This document shows positions 34,901 through 40,910 of a stretch of DNA of 64,000 nt, piece by piece. This stretch comes from Mauremys mutica. Lineage: Eukaryota > Chordata > Testudines > Geoemydidae. The notes beneath the pieces were generated by a model, which saw only the letters and a list, made by a program, of their open reading frames with translations, was not told where the DNA came from and made no database searches. Both the position numbers and the translations under genes were made by a program. Positions within the stretch are counted from its first letter, which is position 1; each line of letters starts with the position of its first letter. Location of the stretch: assembly GCF_020497125.1 (NCBI RefSeq), contig NC_059072.1, positions 301,400,781 to 301,464,780 of the forward strand. The letters run 5' to 3'.

Positions 34901-37192
34901 GTTGGACTCTCTCAAATTCCTTTTGTTTTCCATGATCATTTTCTGTGCAGTTCTCATACAGCATTTATTTTTCTTTGTGTTAACTGCTTTGAATTAATTG
35001 TCAACCCCTTTGATGATCATAGAACACTACAGGCAATTTGGTAATAAAATACTGCTGAAAATAAAGTTTTGAGCTGAGTGTTAAAGAGCTAAATTGTTAA
35101 TTAAACAAAAATCTAGTGATTCAACAGTGCAGTGCACATTCTTCATTTAATACCCCCAAGAAAAACAATAATACATTTAAAAAATATATCTGCATAAGCA
35201 AGTGGCATTCCCACCCTGCTTAAACAACAGCAAATGTCAGTTCCTGATGGAGTCCAGATCCAGAACTGGGTTGTTTCTAGGATTTTACTCTCCATCTAGT
35301 AGTTCCCTCTGTCTCAGCGACACTCTCAAACTGTCTTATAGCCTGGGCAGGAAATAATAGAACCCACTTGGTCTGGCTGCCAATATGAGTCAGCAGAAGA
35401 ACTCTGCATCTTTATGCAATGTACCACAGTTTGACACCAGTGGCGAGTCAGCAGAAAAGTGCTGAATTTCTATGCACGGTCTTAGAACCTGGCAGAGTGT
35501 GCATCTAAAAGACACTACACACCATGCTAATTCTGGCAAGAACTCTGGTCCTCTTAAGAATGTTTTCTGAGTTATGACAATTTATGTGTGCCAAAGACTT
35601 GGCCCTAGATCCTTTAAAAATAAGGCATTTTGCTTTTAAAGGATCATTTTCAAAGCAGTTTAAAGGGAATGTTTGCTGGATACTGAAGGTTTACAGTGGT
35701 GTATTTTTACCATCTGTATATAATCTGAATTCTTCATAATTTAAATGGGAATTTGTATATGATTATGACATTTTTCATCAATGACCTGGCCAAATTCTCA
35801 CTCAGGTAATTACAAACTGCCCACACAAATCACCCTATCATTTTAACGGTGTGGTTTCAATTAGATATAGTTTTCTTCACTTACTGTTTTAAACTGTTAA
35901 ACAGTATGGAGGTGTACTGTTAAACAGCTGTGATTACTGTATGCAGTATTGTAGCCATGTTGATCCCAGGATTTTAGAGAGTCAAGGTGGGTGAAGTGGT
36001 ATCTGTTATTGGACCAACTTCTATTGGTGAGAGAGACAAGCTTTCGAGCTTATACAGAGCTCTTCTGTGATTATTGTAATTTCATCTAAACAATTTCAGC
36101 CATCTTTGTTATAATTCTTCCATACAGCTATTCTTCTTGGCAAGGTGAGGGGGTTGGGGGGAGGGCAAAATGGAGGCCGAAATAAAATCTGAACACTAAC
36201 CTCTGTTTAAAGGCCTTTTCACCCATCTCCCTTGCAGCTCTCTTCACCTCCTCAGGAACAGCATCTTTCTCAGCCTGAGATATCTGGTAAACTTTGTGGC
36301 CAGCATCCAGTCTATAGGGCCCACCTTTGCCACCCAGCCCTGCTGTGTCTCTCCCACCTAGAACAGATGATATGCAAATCAAGAATATGTCATAACTATC
36401 ACATAAATCTTCCTCTTTTAAAACCTCCACTATCACCCCAATGCATGTAAAAATTTGTAAAAAGTTTCCATGAGTCCCACAGAAAATACTTTATTTGCAT
36501 CTGCAAATAACCGTGTACTTTCAAAAGTGAAGTAATACCATGGTAAAGCAGAATTCTGACTCCAGTTTTATACTGTTTTGTGATCAAATAAGGCCCTTTA
36601 TTCTTCAAAGGTGAAATTCACCCCTGTGCAGAGAGCTTACACTCCACTTAACTCCTACTTTAAGTCTTCAAAACTATTAGCCCTTAAAACTATTAACTTT
36701 GGTTACTGTAAACTAACAGTGTAACTCCAGAATTTGTTGATTGTACGCCTATGGTTTTCACTACTGTGTTCAGTGTGACTGTTGTCATATCATTCAGAAT
36801 TAGGAGACACTGAACTCTTTGTATGGATGGAATCAGATATTAACAACCTTAATCAAATGTAAGAAATAATGATTTCTAATATCTACTTGCCTGGTCCTGG
36901 GTATCTATGTTTATTCTGAAGAACTTTTTGCCTTCCACAAAATGCATTCAGTGTGGATTAAAAACTGCCAGCAGGAAAATAATTTAATGATAAAAGACTT
37001 TTGAAATTTAGAACTGTCACCAAAGTTATCTGAGACATCCTTCAAAGACTCATGCAAATCATGAGAAGACATTGAATGCCAACCTGTTCCACCAGCCCAG
37101 GTGTTTCCACCAACATGGGGCATGTTGTCTGGATCTGTCTTTCCATGCTTAGGGGAGCTCACTTCCAAACCACTGTCTCTCTCAATGGTTAT
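10826..37192 (-). CDS. VWA8: VWA8, 3' part of the gene (eight coding exons, C-terminal VWA domain)
   Basis: Eight exons on the minus strand are joined 37192..37084, 36357..36201, 30587..30479, 27468..27343, 25444..25286, 15837..15739, 13813..13575 and 10934..10826. All have AG acceptors and GT donors. Phases agree at every junction and the total is 1107 bp (368 codons plus stop). The product matches, from memory, the C-terminus of vertebrate VWA8, a large AAA+ ATPase with a VWA domain reported at mitochondria. Seen directly: a Gly-rich linker ([12 protein letters not shown]), a charged helical segment, then the VWA fold with DVSGSM (DxSxS), a Thr in [12 protein letters not shown] and Asp in LSDAN as MIDAS ligands. 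The N-terminal AAA+ part must lie beyond 64000. No frameshift or internal stop occurs in the exons, so the gene looks functional. Confidence 0.96.
10935..12325. other. VWA8: VWA8 intron, no recognised element
   Basis: AT-rich intron sequence between the last and next-to-last coding exons. An A15 run lies near 12165. No open frame with splice signals was found. Confidence 0.5.
12326..13084. mobile_element. hAT-type non-autonomous element with repeated GC-rich core
   Basis: The terminal repeats are TAGGGCCCTACCAAATTC at the left and GAATTTAGTAGGGCCCTA at the right, differing at one base when inverted. The flanks GCTATGAC (12318-12325) and GTTATAAT (13085-13092) could be an aged 8-bp duplication, all differences being transitions. 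The core at 12530-12930 has modules around AGCAGCAGCACAGAAGTAAG and its inverse CTTACTTCTGCGCTGCTGC, repeated about every 120-130 bp. A minus-strand open frame through the core (12973-12497) is a low-complexity by-product, not a gene. Confidence 0.78.
13093..13574. other. VWA8: VWA8 intron remainder
   Basis: Holds a roughly 200-bp stretch (13230-13435) with limited open frames on both strands. I could not assign it to a gene or a repeat family. Confidence 0.4.
13575..13813 (-). CDS. VWA8: VWA8 coding exon with the second and third MIDAS motifs
   Basis: 239 bp (79 codons + 2). The acceptor GCGTACCCAG ends at 13814 and the donor is GTAAAT from 13574. It encodes [20 protein letters not shown], then [20 protein letters not shown] and [19 protein letters not shown]. 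It supplies the MIDAS Thr (SGDHT) and the Asp of VLSDAN, so together with the exon at 25286-25444 the metal site is complete. It ends inside the last Arg codon. Confidence 0.97.
14280..14600. other. C-rich strand-asymmetric tract
   Basis: The plus strand is dominated by C and A with recurring CCACACAGA, CCCCCC and CCCACA words. The minus strand is correspondingly G-rich with several GGGG runs. Short open frames across it are composition artefacts. It leads towards the hairpin at 14778-14870. Confidence 0.6.
14778..14870. repeat. Long near-perfect inverted repeat (43-bp arms, 7-base loop)
   Basis: The left arm 14778-14820 and right arm 14828-14870 match at 41 of 43 positions when inverted. 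They start with TTTTGTTTTGTTTGG and end CTTTCAGTGGGGCTC. The loop is TTTCACG. Both differences allow G-U pairs in RNA. No target duplication is evident, so it may be the core of a larger fold-back element. Confidence 0.9.
14871..15738. other. VWA8: VWA8 intron, nothing recognised
   Basis: AT-rich intron sequence. The open frame at 15466-15753 (+) runs antisense over a VWA8 exon and is a shadow. Confidence 0.5.
15739..15837 (-). CDS. VWA8: VWA8 coding exon, VWA beta strand 2 region
   Basis: 99 bp, 33 codons, phase 0 to 0. The acceptor CTTTCCTGCAG ends at 15838 and the donor is GTAAAT from 15738. It encodes [20 protein letters not shown], then [13 protein letters not shown]. The [10 protein letters not shown] segment is a well-conserved VWA8 stretch. 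The following loop ([12 protein letters not shown]) differs somewhat from the mammalian version I remember. Confidence 0.95.
15838..16847. other. VWA8: VWA8 intron, nothing recognised
   Basis: AT-rich, with no terminal repeats or coding signal that I could support. Confidence 0.5.
16856..17123. mobile_element. hAT-type MITE, 268 bp
   Basis: The left end CAGGGACCTTTGGCACATGG lacks about seven bases of the terminal repeat. The right end is TGCCAAAGGTTGCTGATCCC plus TG. The arms are long, GC-rich and inverted (GGTTTGTTTACCTGCC against GGCAGGTAAACAAACC). The flanks TCCTAGAC (16848-16855) and TTCTAGTC (17124-17131) form a diverged 8-bp target duplication. Overlapping open frames on both strands come from the palindromic GC content. 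Confidence 0.85.
17132..17600. other. VWA8: VWA8 intron, nothing recognised
   Basis: Non-coding, with a T-rich run near 17526-17545 just before the CR1 starts. Confidence 0.45.
17601..20380 (+). mobile_element. CR1 LINE, 5'-truncated and broken, with a MITE in its 3' end
   Basis: Begins GGGAGATTAAAGAGGCTATA, collinear with base 2038 of the first CR1, so the 5' part of the endonuclease is missing. It keeps [20 protein letters not shown] (17750-17810), the RT start [24 protein letters not shown] region near 18740-18790, and [15 protein letters not shown] at 18910-18960. A stop-rich, indel-rich body follows. The 3' UTR ends with GGTCTGACCCAGTATGGCCG and CTTATGTTCT at 20380. A 334-bp hAT MITE sits at 19873-20206. 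It is closer to the CR1 at 1500-4748 than to those at 27938 or 48609. Confidence 0.92.
19873..20206. mobile_element. hAT-type MITE, 334 bp, in a CR1, perfect 8-bp target duplication
   Basis: The terminal repeats are CAGGGGTCGGCAACC and GGTTGCCGACCCCTG. The direct repeat CTCTGAAG flanks it at 19865-19872 and 20207-20214. Nearly the whole element is an inverted repeat of about 150-bp arms (TGGCTCCCACTGGCC-type words on both sides). It has the same length and structure as the copy at 45766-46099. Open frames inside are palindrome by-products. Confidence 0.95.
20381..21967. other. VWA8: VWA8 intron, nothing recognised
   Basis: AT-rich non-coding sequence. An 83-codon frame at 21491-21742 (+) has no splice or family support. 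Confidence 0.45.
21968..22130. repeat. Direct duplication, unit 1
   Basis: Shares CTTGCCCCTA, AAGTAAAGTAGCAGAGG, CTACTTCATTTATCATGTAA and CTTTGTCTCATGG, in the same order, with 22640-22822. The differences are substitutions and small indels. Confidence 0.85.
22382..22505. mobile_element. hAT-type MITE, 124 bp
   Basis: The left end is CAGTCGTTTTCAACC and the right end is GGTTTGAAAACCATTG. The flanks TATTAGTC (22374-22381) and CATTAGTC (22506-22513) differ at one base. It lies between the two duplication units. Confidence 0.85.
22640..22822. repeat. Direct duplication, unit 2
   Basis: A diverged copy of 21968-22130, offset by about 670 bp in the same orientation, with small insertions such as ATTCCCAAATACTC. 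Confidence 0.85.
23550..24090 (-). mobile_element. Old CR1-type LINE 3' fragment
   Basis: The plus strand resembles reversed CR1: TTGTAGCTCTTTTCTGAATC, then GTGTGGACACCAGAACTGAC and a degraded 3' region near 23575 (CATCTAGTCGGACTTC). The minus-strand frame 23979-23767 has [20 protein letters not shown]. It is heavily diverged and older than the other CR1 copies here. Confidence 0.6.
24091..25285. other. VWA8: VWA8 intron, very AT-rich
   Basis: 24180-24490 is unusually A/T-rich and feels repeat-derived, but I cannot place it in a family. The rest shows nothing. Confidence 0.4.
25286..25444 (-). CDS. VWA8: VWA8 coding exon with the MIDAS DxSxS motif
   Basis: 159 bp, 53 codons, phase 0 to 0. 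The acceptor TTCTCTCGCAG ends at 25445 and the donor is GTAACT from 25285. It encodes [20 protein letters not shown], then [20 protein letters not shown] and [18 protein letters not shown] is the first metal-ion-dependent adhesion site motif, formed by a hydrophobic beta strand ending in Asp-x-Ser-x-Ser. All metal-coordinating residues of this motif are present. Confidence 0.97.
25445..26651. other. VWA8: VWA8 intron, nothing recognised
   Basis: AT-rich with a short CT-rich run (25677-25697). The open frame antisense to the exon is a shadow. Confidence 0.45.
26652..26950. mobile_element. hAT-type MITE with long inverted arms
   Basis: The right end is CGGCTTTGAGAACCACTG and the left end is a decayed version, TTGTTTTCAAAGCTGG. 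Matching arms are GCTTGTTCAGGGAAAGCCCC and the inverse GGGACTTTCCTTGAACAAGC. The GC-rich centre has GGTTCGGC and AACCTG words shared with the other MITEs here. The target duplication is no longer recognisable. Confidence 0.8.
26951..27342. other. VWA8: VWA8 intron, nothing recognised
   Basis: AT-rich sequence leading to the donor of the 27343-27468 exon. No repeat was identified. Confidence 0.45.
27343..27468 (-). CDS. VWA8: VWA8 coding exon before the VWA core
   Basis: 126 bp, exactly 42 codons, phase 0 to 0. The acceptor TTCTCTTGTAG ends at 27469 and the donor is GTGAGT from 27342. It encodes [19 protein letters not shown], then [20 protein letters not shown], ending in Glu-Pro-Glu. Because it is symmetric in phase, skipping it would keep the reading frame. 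Confidence 0.95.
27938..28734 (+). mobile_element. CR1 LINE, 5'-truncated RT and C-terminal part
   Basis: Starts at GCGGAAGACACAAAGCTGGG, the coding position just before and at the RT FADD box, here read as a degraded EDTKL. It goes through [40 protein letters not shown], then a frame change. A 138-codon open frame at 28319-28735 has [40 protein letters not shown] and [20 protein letters not shown]. This is a different CR1 subfamily from those at 1500 and 17601. It begins only 470 bp upstream (in gene sense) of a VWA8 exon. Confidence 0.9.
28735..28880 (-). mobile_element. tRNA-headed SINE with CR1-like tail (tortoise Pol III SINE type)
   Basis: On the minus strand the element begins TGGGATAGCTCAGTGGTTTG. 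This head has an A box (TAGCTCAGTGG, 28875-28865) and a B box in GTTGTGAGTTCAGTCC (near 28840-28822). It ends in a CR1-like 3' tail, GACCTGAGGTCCCTTCCAAC. The tail similarity to CR1 is the known basis for LINE-driven mobilisation of this SINE type. It is wedged exactly between the CR1 at 27938-28734 and a Penelope-like end at 28881. It is not a functional tRNA because it has no 3' acceptor stem pairing. Confidence 0.85.
28881..28965 (-). mobile_element. Penelope-like 3' end, short
   Basis: The plus strand starts GTATGAGAGAGGTAGCCATG, then TTAGTCTGGATCTGTAAA and GTCCTGTGGCACCTTTAAGA. This is the inverse of the ...CGGCTACCCCTCTGATAC terminus seen at 3472, so the 3' end lies at 28881 on the minus strand. 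It is 5'-truncated. Confidence 0.65.
28966..30478. other. VWA8: VWA8 intron, nothing recognised
   Basis: AT-rich. The two overlapping open frames near 30078-30388 lack any family match or splice signals. Confidence 0.45.
30479..30587 (-). CDS. VWA8: VWA8 coding exon, helical pre-VWA segment
   Basis: 109 bp. The acceptor CTTGCTTCAG ends at 30588 and the donor is GTAACA from 30478. It completes the Arg codon and encodes [19 protein letters not shown], then [16 protein letters not shown], ending on a codon boundary (phase 0). It contains no stop and the fit to vertebrate VWA8 is close. Confidence 0.95.
30588..31790. other. VWA8: VWA8 intron, nothing recognised
   Basis: A short stretch at 31560-31640 (AATCCAACTCGC, CAGTGGGAGCTGGATCAG) resembles a common interspersed repeat. 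No boundaries could be set. Confidence 0.4.
31803..32136 (-). mobile_element. Fold-back Penelope-like element with C-terminal ORF remnant (copy C)
   Basis: In the plus direction, bases 31803-32092 are antisense to the element: the usual TTTTATTGGACCAACTTCTG near the start, then further upstream parts. The minus strand of 32092-32020 reads [14 protein letters not shown], similar as I remember to the C-terminal part of Penelope-like ORFs. Then 32093-32136 is the 3' terminus in sense (CTTGTCTCTCTCATATCCTG, ACAGCTACAGCAAA). The flanks CAACATTGTGCA (31791-31802) and CAATATTGCGCA (32137-32148) are an aged 12-bp target duplication. This copy gives the best clue to the family. Confidence 0.68.
32275..32670. 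repeat. Diverged tandem duplication, unit 1
   Basis: Shares with 32790-33065, in order: ACAATAAATGGGCCTAAAGTG/GGAATAAATGGGCC, CCAACATTAAACAGTGTTAAA, GGAGAGAGATTTTAGAAGGA, GAGGAAAAGAGAAGTTAGTTGA and GTTTGGGACACAGCTGGGATTCAGCTGG-type words. It contains about 115 bp (near 32345-32460) with no counterpart in unit 2. Confidence 0.8.
32790..33065. repeat. Diverged tandem duplication, unit 2
   Basis: The second copy of 32275-32670 in the same orientation, about 515 bp away, with substitutions and small indels. No coding frame is shared between the two, so the origin is unknown. Confidence 0.8.
33066..34329. other. VWA8: VWA8 intron, nothing recognised
   Basis: Mixed sequence without repeats that I can name. 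It ends in a CAA-rich stretch (34310-34330) just before the Gypsy fragment. Confidence 0.4.
34330..34868 (+). pseudogene. Ty3/Gypsy pol fragment (RT thumb and RNase H)
   Basis: An open frame from 34291 to 34593 reads [17 protein letters not shown], then [39 protein letters not shown]. This is the join of RT to RNase H in Ty3/Gypsy elements. After a stop it continues as [20 protein letters not shown], then in other frames FTVY and [13 protein letters not shown], and decays near 34868. The first RNase H Asp (FTDTSD) is visible. No integrase, LTR or primer site flanks it. Confidence 0.88.
34870..34935 (-). mobile_element. Short CR1 fragment
   Basis: The plus strand ACCCCTAATCACTTTTGTTG, then CCCTCCGTTGGACTCTCTC, reads on the minus strand as [15 protein letters not shown], the conserved CR1 RT C-terminal motif. 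It directly abuts the Gypsy fragment. Confidence 0.75.
34936..35940. other. VWA8: VWA8 intron, nothing recognised
   Basis: AT-rich, with no coding or repeat boundary that I could support. Confidence 0.45.
35941..36066 (-). mobile_element. Penelope-like 3' end, not folded back
   Basis: The plus strand GCAGTATTGTAGCCATGTTG, then CAAGGTGGGTGAAGTGG, TTATTGGACCAACTTCTATT and GACAAGCTTTCGAGCTTA, is the inverse of the family 3' end. The terminus is at 35941 on the minus strand, the same strand as VWA8. It stops 135 bp from the donor of the 36201-36357 exon and shows what an uninverted copy looks like. Confidence 0.68.
36201..36357 (-). CDS. VWA8: VWA8 coding exon, pre-VWA linker
   Basis: 157 bp (2 + 51 codons + 2). 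The acceptor CTGTTCTAG ends at 36358 and the donor is GTTAGT from 36200. It completes the split Gly codon and encodes [20 protein letters not shown], then a charged segment including [19 protein letters not shown]. It ends inside an Arg codon. A Penelope-like 3' end stops about 135 bp downstream of its donor (35941-36066). Confidence 0.95.
36358..37083. other. VWA8: VWA8 intron, nothing recognised
   Basis: Short intron between the two most upstream exons in the window. AT-rich with no repeats named. Confidence 0.5.
37084..37192 (-). CDS. VWA8: VWA8 coding exon (first in window), Gly-rich linker
   Basis: 109 bp. The acceptor is TTTTCACAG at 37193-37201 and the donor GT is at 37083-37082. It starts in phase 0 with ITIERDSG, continues through VSSPKHGK and [16 protein letters not shown], and ends after the first base of a Gly codon. 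This segment lies between the ATPase half and the VWA domain. The exon before it, which in other vertebrates should encode a segment ending near a Gln, was not found up to 64000. Confidence 0.94.
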
Positions 37193-38504
37193 CTGTGAAA
37201 ATAAAAAGAAAGTAAGTTGAAAATATCTCTTATTATTATACCCAGCATGAATTCTATGACCATCCTGATGGCAAGATAATACATTGTGTCCTACTTAGGA
37301 GCCATAGGCCAAGAGTGAACTCAAGAGATGTATTATTTCATAGGCCAATAAATACAAAACATGTAAAAAAAAATATCTGGGAGGAGAAAGGTCAAAGCTG
37401 CACAGACTCTTGGAATACTGCAAACCAACCAAACCACGGAGCAGTCTTGGGACTTGTACATACTAGGAAAAAAAGTGTTTATTTAAAATGTGATAACTAA
37501 CACTTTTACAATCCGAACACAGACAGGGTAAGAAATAGTTTTAACAAGTGTTGGTTGGCTGAGGTGAAGCTGAGGGGTCCCCTCAACCAGGTAATATGTT
37601 AAAACTACAACTCAGTGACCTGTTTCAAGATGCCAGCTTCAAAGACCTGAAGGCTAACCTCCTCTCTTCACTCACAATTGGCAAATTTCCTGCATCTCTC
37701 TACCAACATGCTTGAACCCTGTTCTTAAATAAAAGATTAGTTCAAGTTACACACTCATTTAATCCTTGGCCTCCCTGCCAAGACAGCCAACAAAGGTGAT
37801 GTTTGTAATGGTGGTTTTCTGATATGCACACCTGTCCACTGGGGGCTGAACTTTGTCCACAGCTCAATGGACATACAAAATACCAAACAGCTGTCTGATG
37901 GTAATGACAGCGTCAAATTGGAGACATTTAGGTAAAAGAATCACTCTCCATTACCGCTCCTCTGAGTCATCTAGTGACTCAATTCCTAATGTATACATTT
38001 TCTTTATAGTAATAATTCTGTATAAATTAATGCTATTTACTGTTACTTGAAATATAATGACACAGAACTGTCAGTAACATTGATCAAGCTTCTATGAATG
38101 AACTCCTCCCACCCATATACATACTTTACATTTATTTTACTGTAAAATTGATGCATTCTGAGAGTACACTATTTTACAGTCCATTAAGAAACAGGTTCTC
38201 TGGCATTAGCAGGGTTTCCTTCAGAGCTGCAGAATAATTTAATCCCTGAATTCACTGTGTGCTGCAGGCTCAACACAACACTGAGAGGAATTCTACACAT
38301 TCCTATGATCTGAAAACATGTTATAAAAACAGTGTATTGGCAAACGTTCAAAGAATATTTTTTTTTCATCCTTACATTATTTGTATTAATTCATAAAGGT
38401 ACAATACACCCTCTGTGAAACATGTCATCAATGTGAAATAAAGGTAAATAAAGATCTAATCTGATAAATATAATTAATTTAATATTTGCATACTCATTTT
38501 GCCT
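37193..38504. other. VWA8: Start of the long VWA8 upstream intron, nothing recognised
   Basis: Non-coding. I searched the minus strand here for the expected preceding VWA8 exon and saw none. Confidence 0.45.
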
Positions 38505-38725
38505 TCTTCTGCAGCGTGGGGCACAGGTCACTTGCTGGAGGATTCTCTGCACCTGGAGGTTTTTAAACCACGATTTGAGGACTTCAATAACTCAGACATA
38601 GGTTAGGGGTTTGTTACAGGAGTGGGTGGGTGAGATTCTGTGGTCTGCGTTGTGCAGGAGGTCAGACTAGATGATCACAATGGTCCATTCTGACCTTAAA
38701 GTCTATGAGTCTATCAGTCTAACAG
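38505..38725 (+). mobile_element. CR1 LINE 3' end
   Basis: Contains TTGTGCAGGAGGTCAGACTA and GATGATCACAATGGTCCATT, ending CTGACCTTAAAGTCTATGAG with a short TCTATCAGTCTA tail repeat. This is a classic CR1 3' UTR, with everything 5' missing. Confidence 0.88.
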
Positions 38726-39631
38726 ACTTTCAAAAGCACACCACAGTGTTTTGTCCTTATTTCAATGGGCTGTATAATTTTTTTTTAAGTGGGTGCCTTT
38801 AGGGATAAAATAAACAGTACCTTTTAATGTAACTGCTTGACTAGCATTTTAAACATACCAAAGTCACTAGGTACACCAAAATTGCTGAGTTTATTTAAAA
38901 AAAAATGAATGTAGGCCTTACAAGATGTAATGAAAATATTTATTCTTTAAAAAGAAACTAAAAACATGGGAAATTCGCTGCACTTTGGCCTTCATGGACC
39001 CTTTCTCTTTTGAAAAATAAACAAAAATCCTACAAAGGGAAGCTTTATGGAGCTTATTTTGCTGTATTTAGTGACATTCAGCTGGGATTTTATTTTTCCA
39101 TTGAGCAAAGTTCACAAAGTGGTGATTATTTTGAAAGACAGCCATTTTTGACATATTACTATTGGAAAGTTATAGTTTGAGACAGAATTGTGTACTAGTT
39201 AGTGTTTACAATTTTAAAATTAAAATAAAATTATAAAGCCCTTTTTTGTCAGCATTAGCTGTATCGACCCACTTTTCAAGTGCAGACCTATCCTTACACT
39301 CTGTGGTAATTTAATTAATACATTAGCTTTTCCTAATAATTTGGCACCACCATTGCTCTTATTTTGATTAGCAATCTGTCTTATTGCTCTTAACCACAGC
39401 AAAATATTCAATATTATCTTATTATTTGTTAAAAAATGAAAACAAACAAAACAAAAAAATAAGTGAGAAAGAAAGAGTGAGCGAGAGGTCGAGAATTAGT
39501 CTTAGTTTAGCAACTTGCCCTTACTAAGTTCTCTATATTTAATTAGCAGATGTTTTTGTTTAAATATTTGGAATACTCAAAGTGCTAGTATGGTATATAA
39601 CAACAGAGATGTGTATTTCAGGTCACCAAAC
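38726..39631. other. VWA8: VWA8 intron, nothing recognised
   Basis: Very AT-rich. Small GAAAGA-type purine runs occur around 39465-39490. Confidence 0.45.
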
Positions 39632-40192
39632 TGTTACAGTGGCCTGGACACATGGATCAAAAGGGAGGGCTGAATCAAAGATGAAAACACGACTATGGAC
39701 TTGAGCAACTTGGAATATTAAGGTCTGACAGACACAGGGAGGAAGGAGAAGGCTATGAGAGAATTTAACAGGGTGCTGGCCAGGAGGTCCTGAGCCAGGC
39801 CCCTGTTAGCCCAGCTCCAATTAAGAAGTATTAATTGTGGCTGGCTGAGTATGCCACGCCTAATTGCTGGAAGAGAAGCACCTGGGGCTTTATTAGCCAG
39901 GGGGCTATATAAAGCCGTCAGGAAGGAAGGAAGGCAGGCGGGGGGGGGGTAAGGAAAGGAAAGGAAAGGAAAGGGCGGGGCGGGGCGGAGCCGAGCCCAG
40001 CCCAGCCCAGCCCAGCCCAGCCCAGTGCATCCCTGCTGGCTGGAGAAACAAGATGTCCCTCAGGTGGCTGGTTTGGAGCACACTGTAAATAGAAGGTGGT
40101 GGAGCTGACTGAAAATAAAAAGGCACTGGTGATTGCACTCAGAAGAGGTCTCTGGCTAATTTGTTGCGAGGGCAAGCGAACACCTGGTTACA
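39632..40192 (+). repeat. LTR-like unit with TATA box and poly(A) signal
   Basis: Bounded by TGTTACAG and CTGGTTACA, giving TG...CA ends. TATATAAA is at 39906-39913 and AATAAA at 40114-40119, in the order expected for U3-R-U5. Repeat-rich sequence lies between them. I see no target-site duplication (CAAAC against GGGAA), so either the boundaries are wrong or this is another kind of repeat. Confidence 0.45.
39921..40026. repeat. Ladder of simple repeats (GGAA, G run, GGAAA, GGGGC, AGCCC)
   Basis: Consecutive blocks: GGAAG units at 39921-39934, a G10 run near 39940, about four AAGGA units at 39951-39973, GGGGC units at 39974-39988, then about six CCCAG units at 39994-40025. Overlapping open frames on the minus strand are by-products. 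Confidence 0.9.
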
Positions 40193-40910
40193 GGGAAGAT
40201 GAAGAGCTCAGTTTTGGTCATGTTAAAGGTCAACTAATGGCTGGACATCCATAAGGGGAAGTCAGAAAGACAGGCTGAGAATTTTATTTGTCTGGAAGAA
40301 GACAGGTCCAGAGTATATTTGTGAGTCATCAGCATAAAGATAATAGTCAAAGCCATGATTGTGAATGACACTATCCAGAGAGGAAGAAAGGGGAAGTGAG
40401 CAATGACAAAGCTTTGAGAGACTTCCACAGTAAGTGGGAGAGAGGAAGAGGATCCCCCTGCCAATGAAACTCTGAAGAAGCAATCTTAGAGGTAAGGAGA
40501 AGAAACAGGAGAGAACAGAGTCAGGGAAGTCAAAATTTTGAGAAGAATTAGTCTATGACACCAAAAGCAGCTGATATTTCAAGGACGAGGAGGAGGTCCT
40601 GAAATGTTGCAGATAGAGATCCTCAGAGACTGGTGAGAGTCATTTCAATTGACTGTAGGAGTGGAAACTAGACTGGATCTTGAATGAAATTAAAGGTGTA
40701 TGTAAGACAAAGGTGGTAGACTGCACGCTCAATGAATCTGAAGAAGAGAAGGGAGATGGGATCAAAGCTGGATTTTTTATGATGGGAGAGATCAAATTTG
40801 TGGGTCCTTTGGTTAACTGGATCCTCCACTGTGTGAGAGTTCTAAGGAGAGTTAGGTGAAATGCAGCAGTGTGTGTGCGGGAGCTAAGAGCACCCCTCAA
40901 CAAAATACAG
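40193..40910 (-). pseudogene. L2/CR1-superfamily-like LINE RT fragment
   Basis: The minus strand, in two frames, reads HGFDYYLYADDSQIYSGP (about 40370-40310), the RT box with YADD. It continues FSACLSDFPLWMSSH (40280-40235), then LTFNMTKTELFIFP (about 40235-40190), the usual order in L2-type LINEs. Upstream, 40903-40640 reads further RT-like words (SSFHSYSQL). Frameshifts and stops break it. The family call is from memory of the motif order. Confidence 0.65.

Noticed and set aside
40262..40483. Host gene containing a YADD motif
   Set aside because: The motif order belongs to a LINE reverse transcriptase and the frame is broken. It is annotated as an L2-like fragment.
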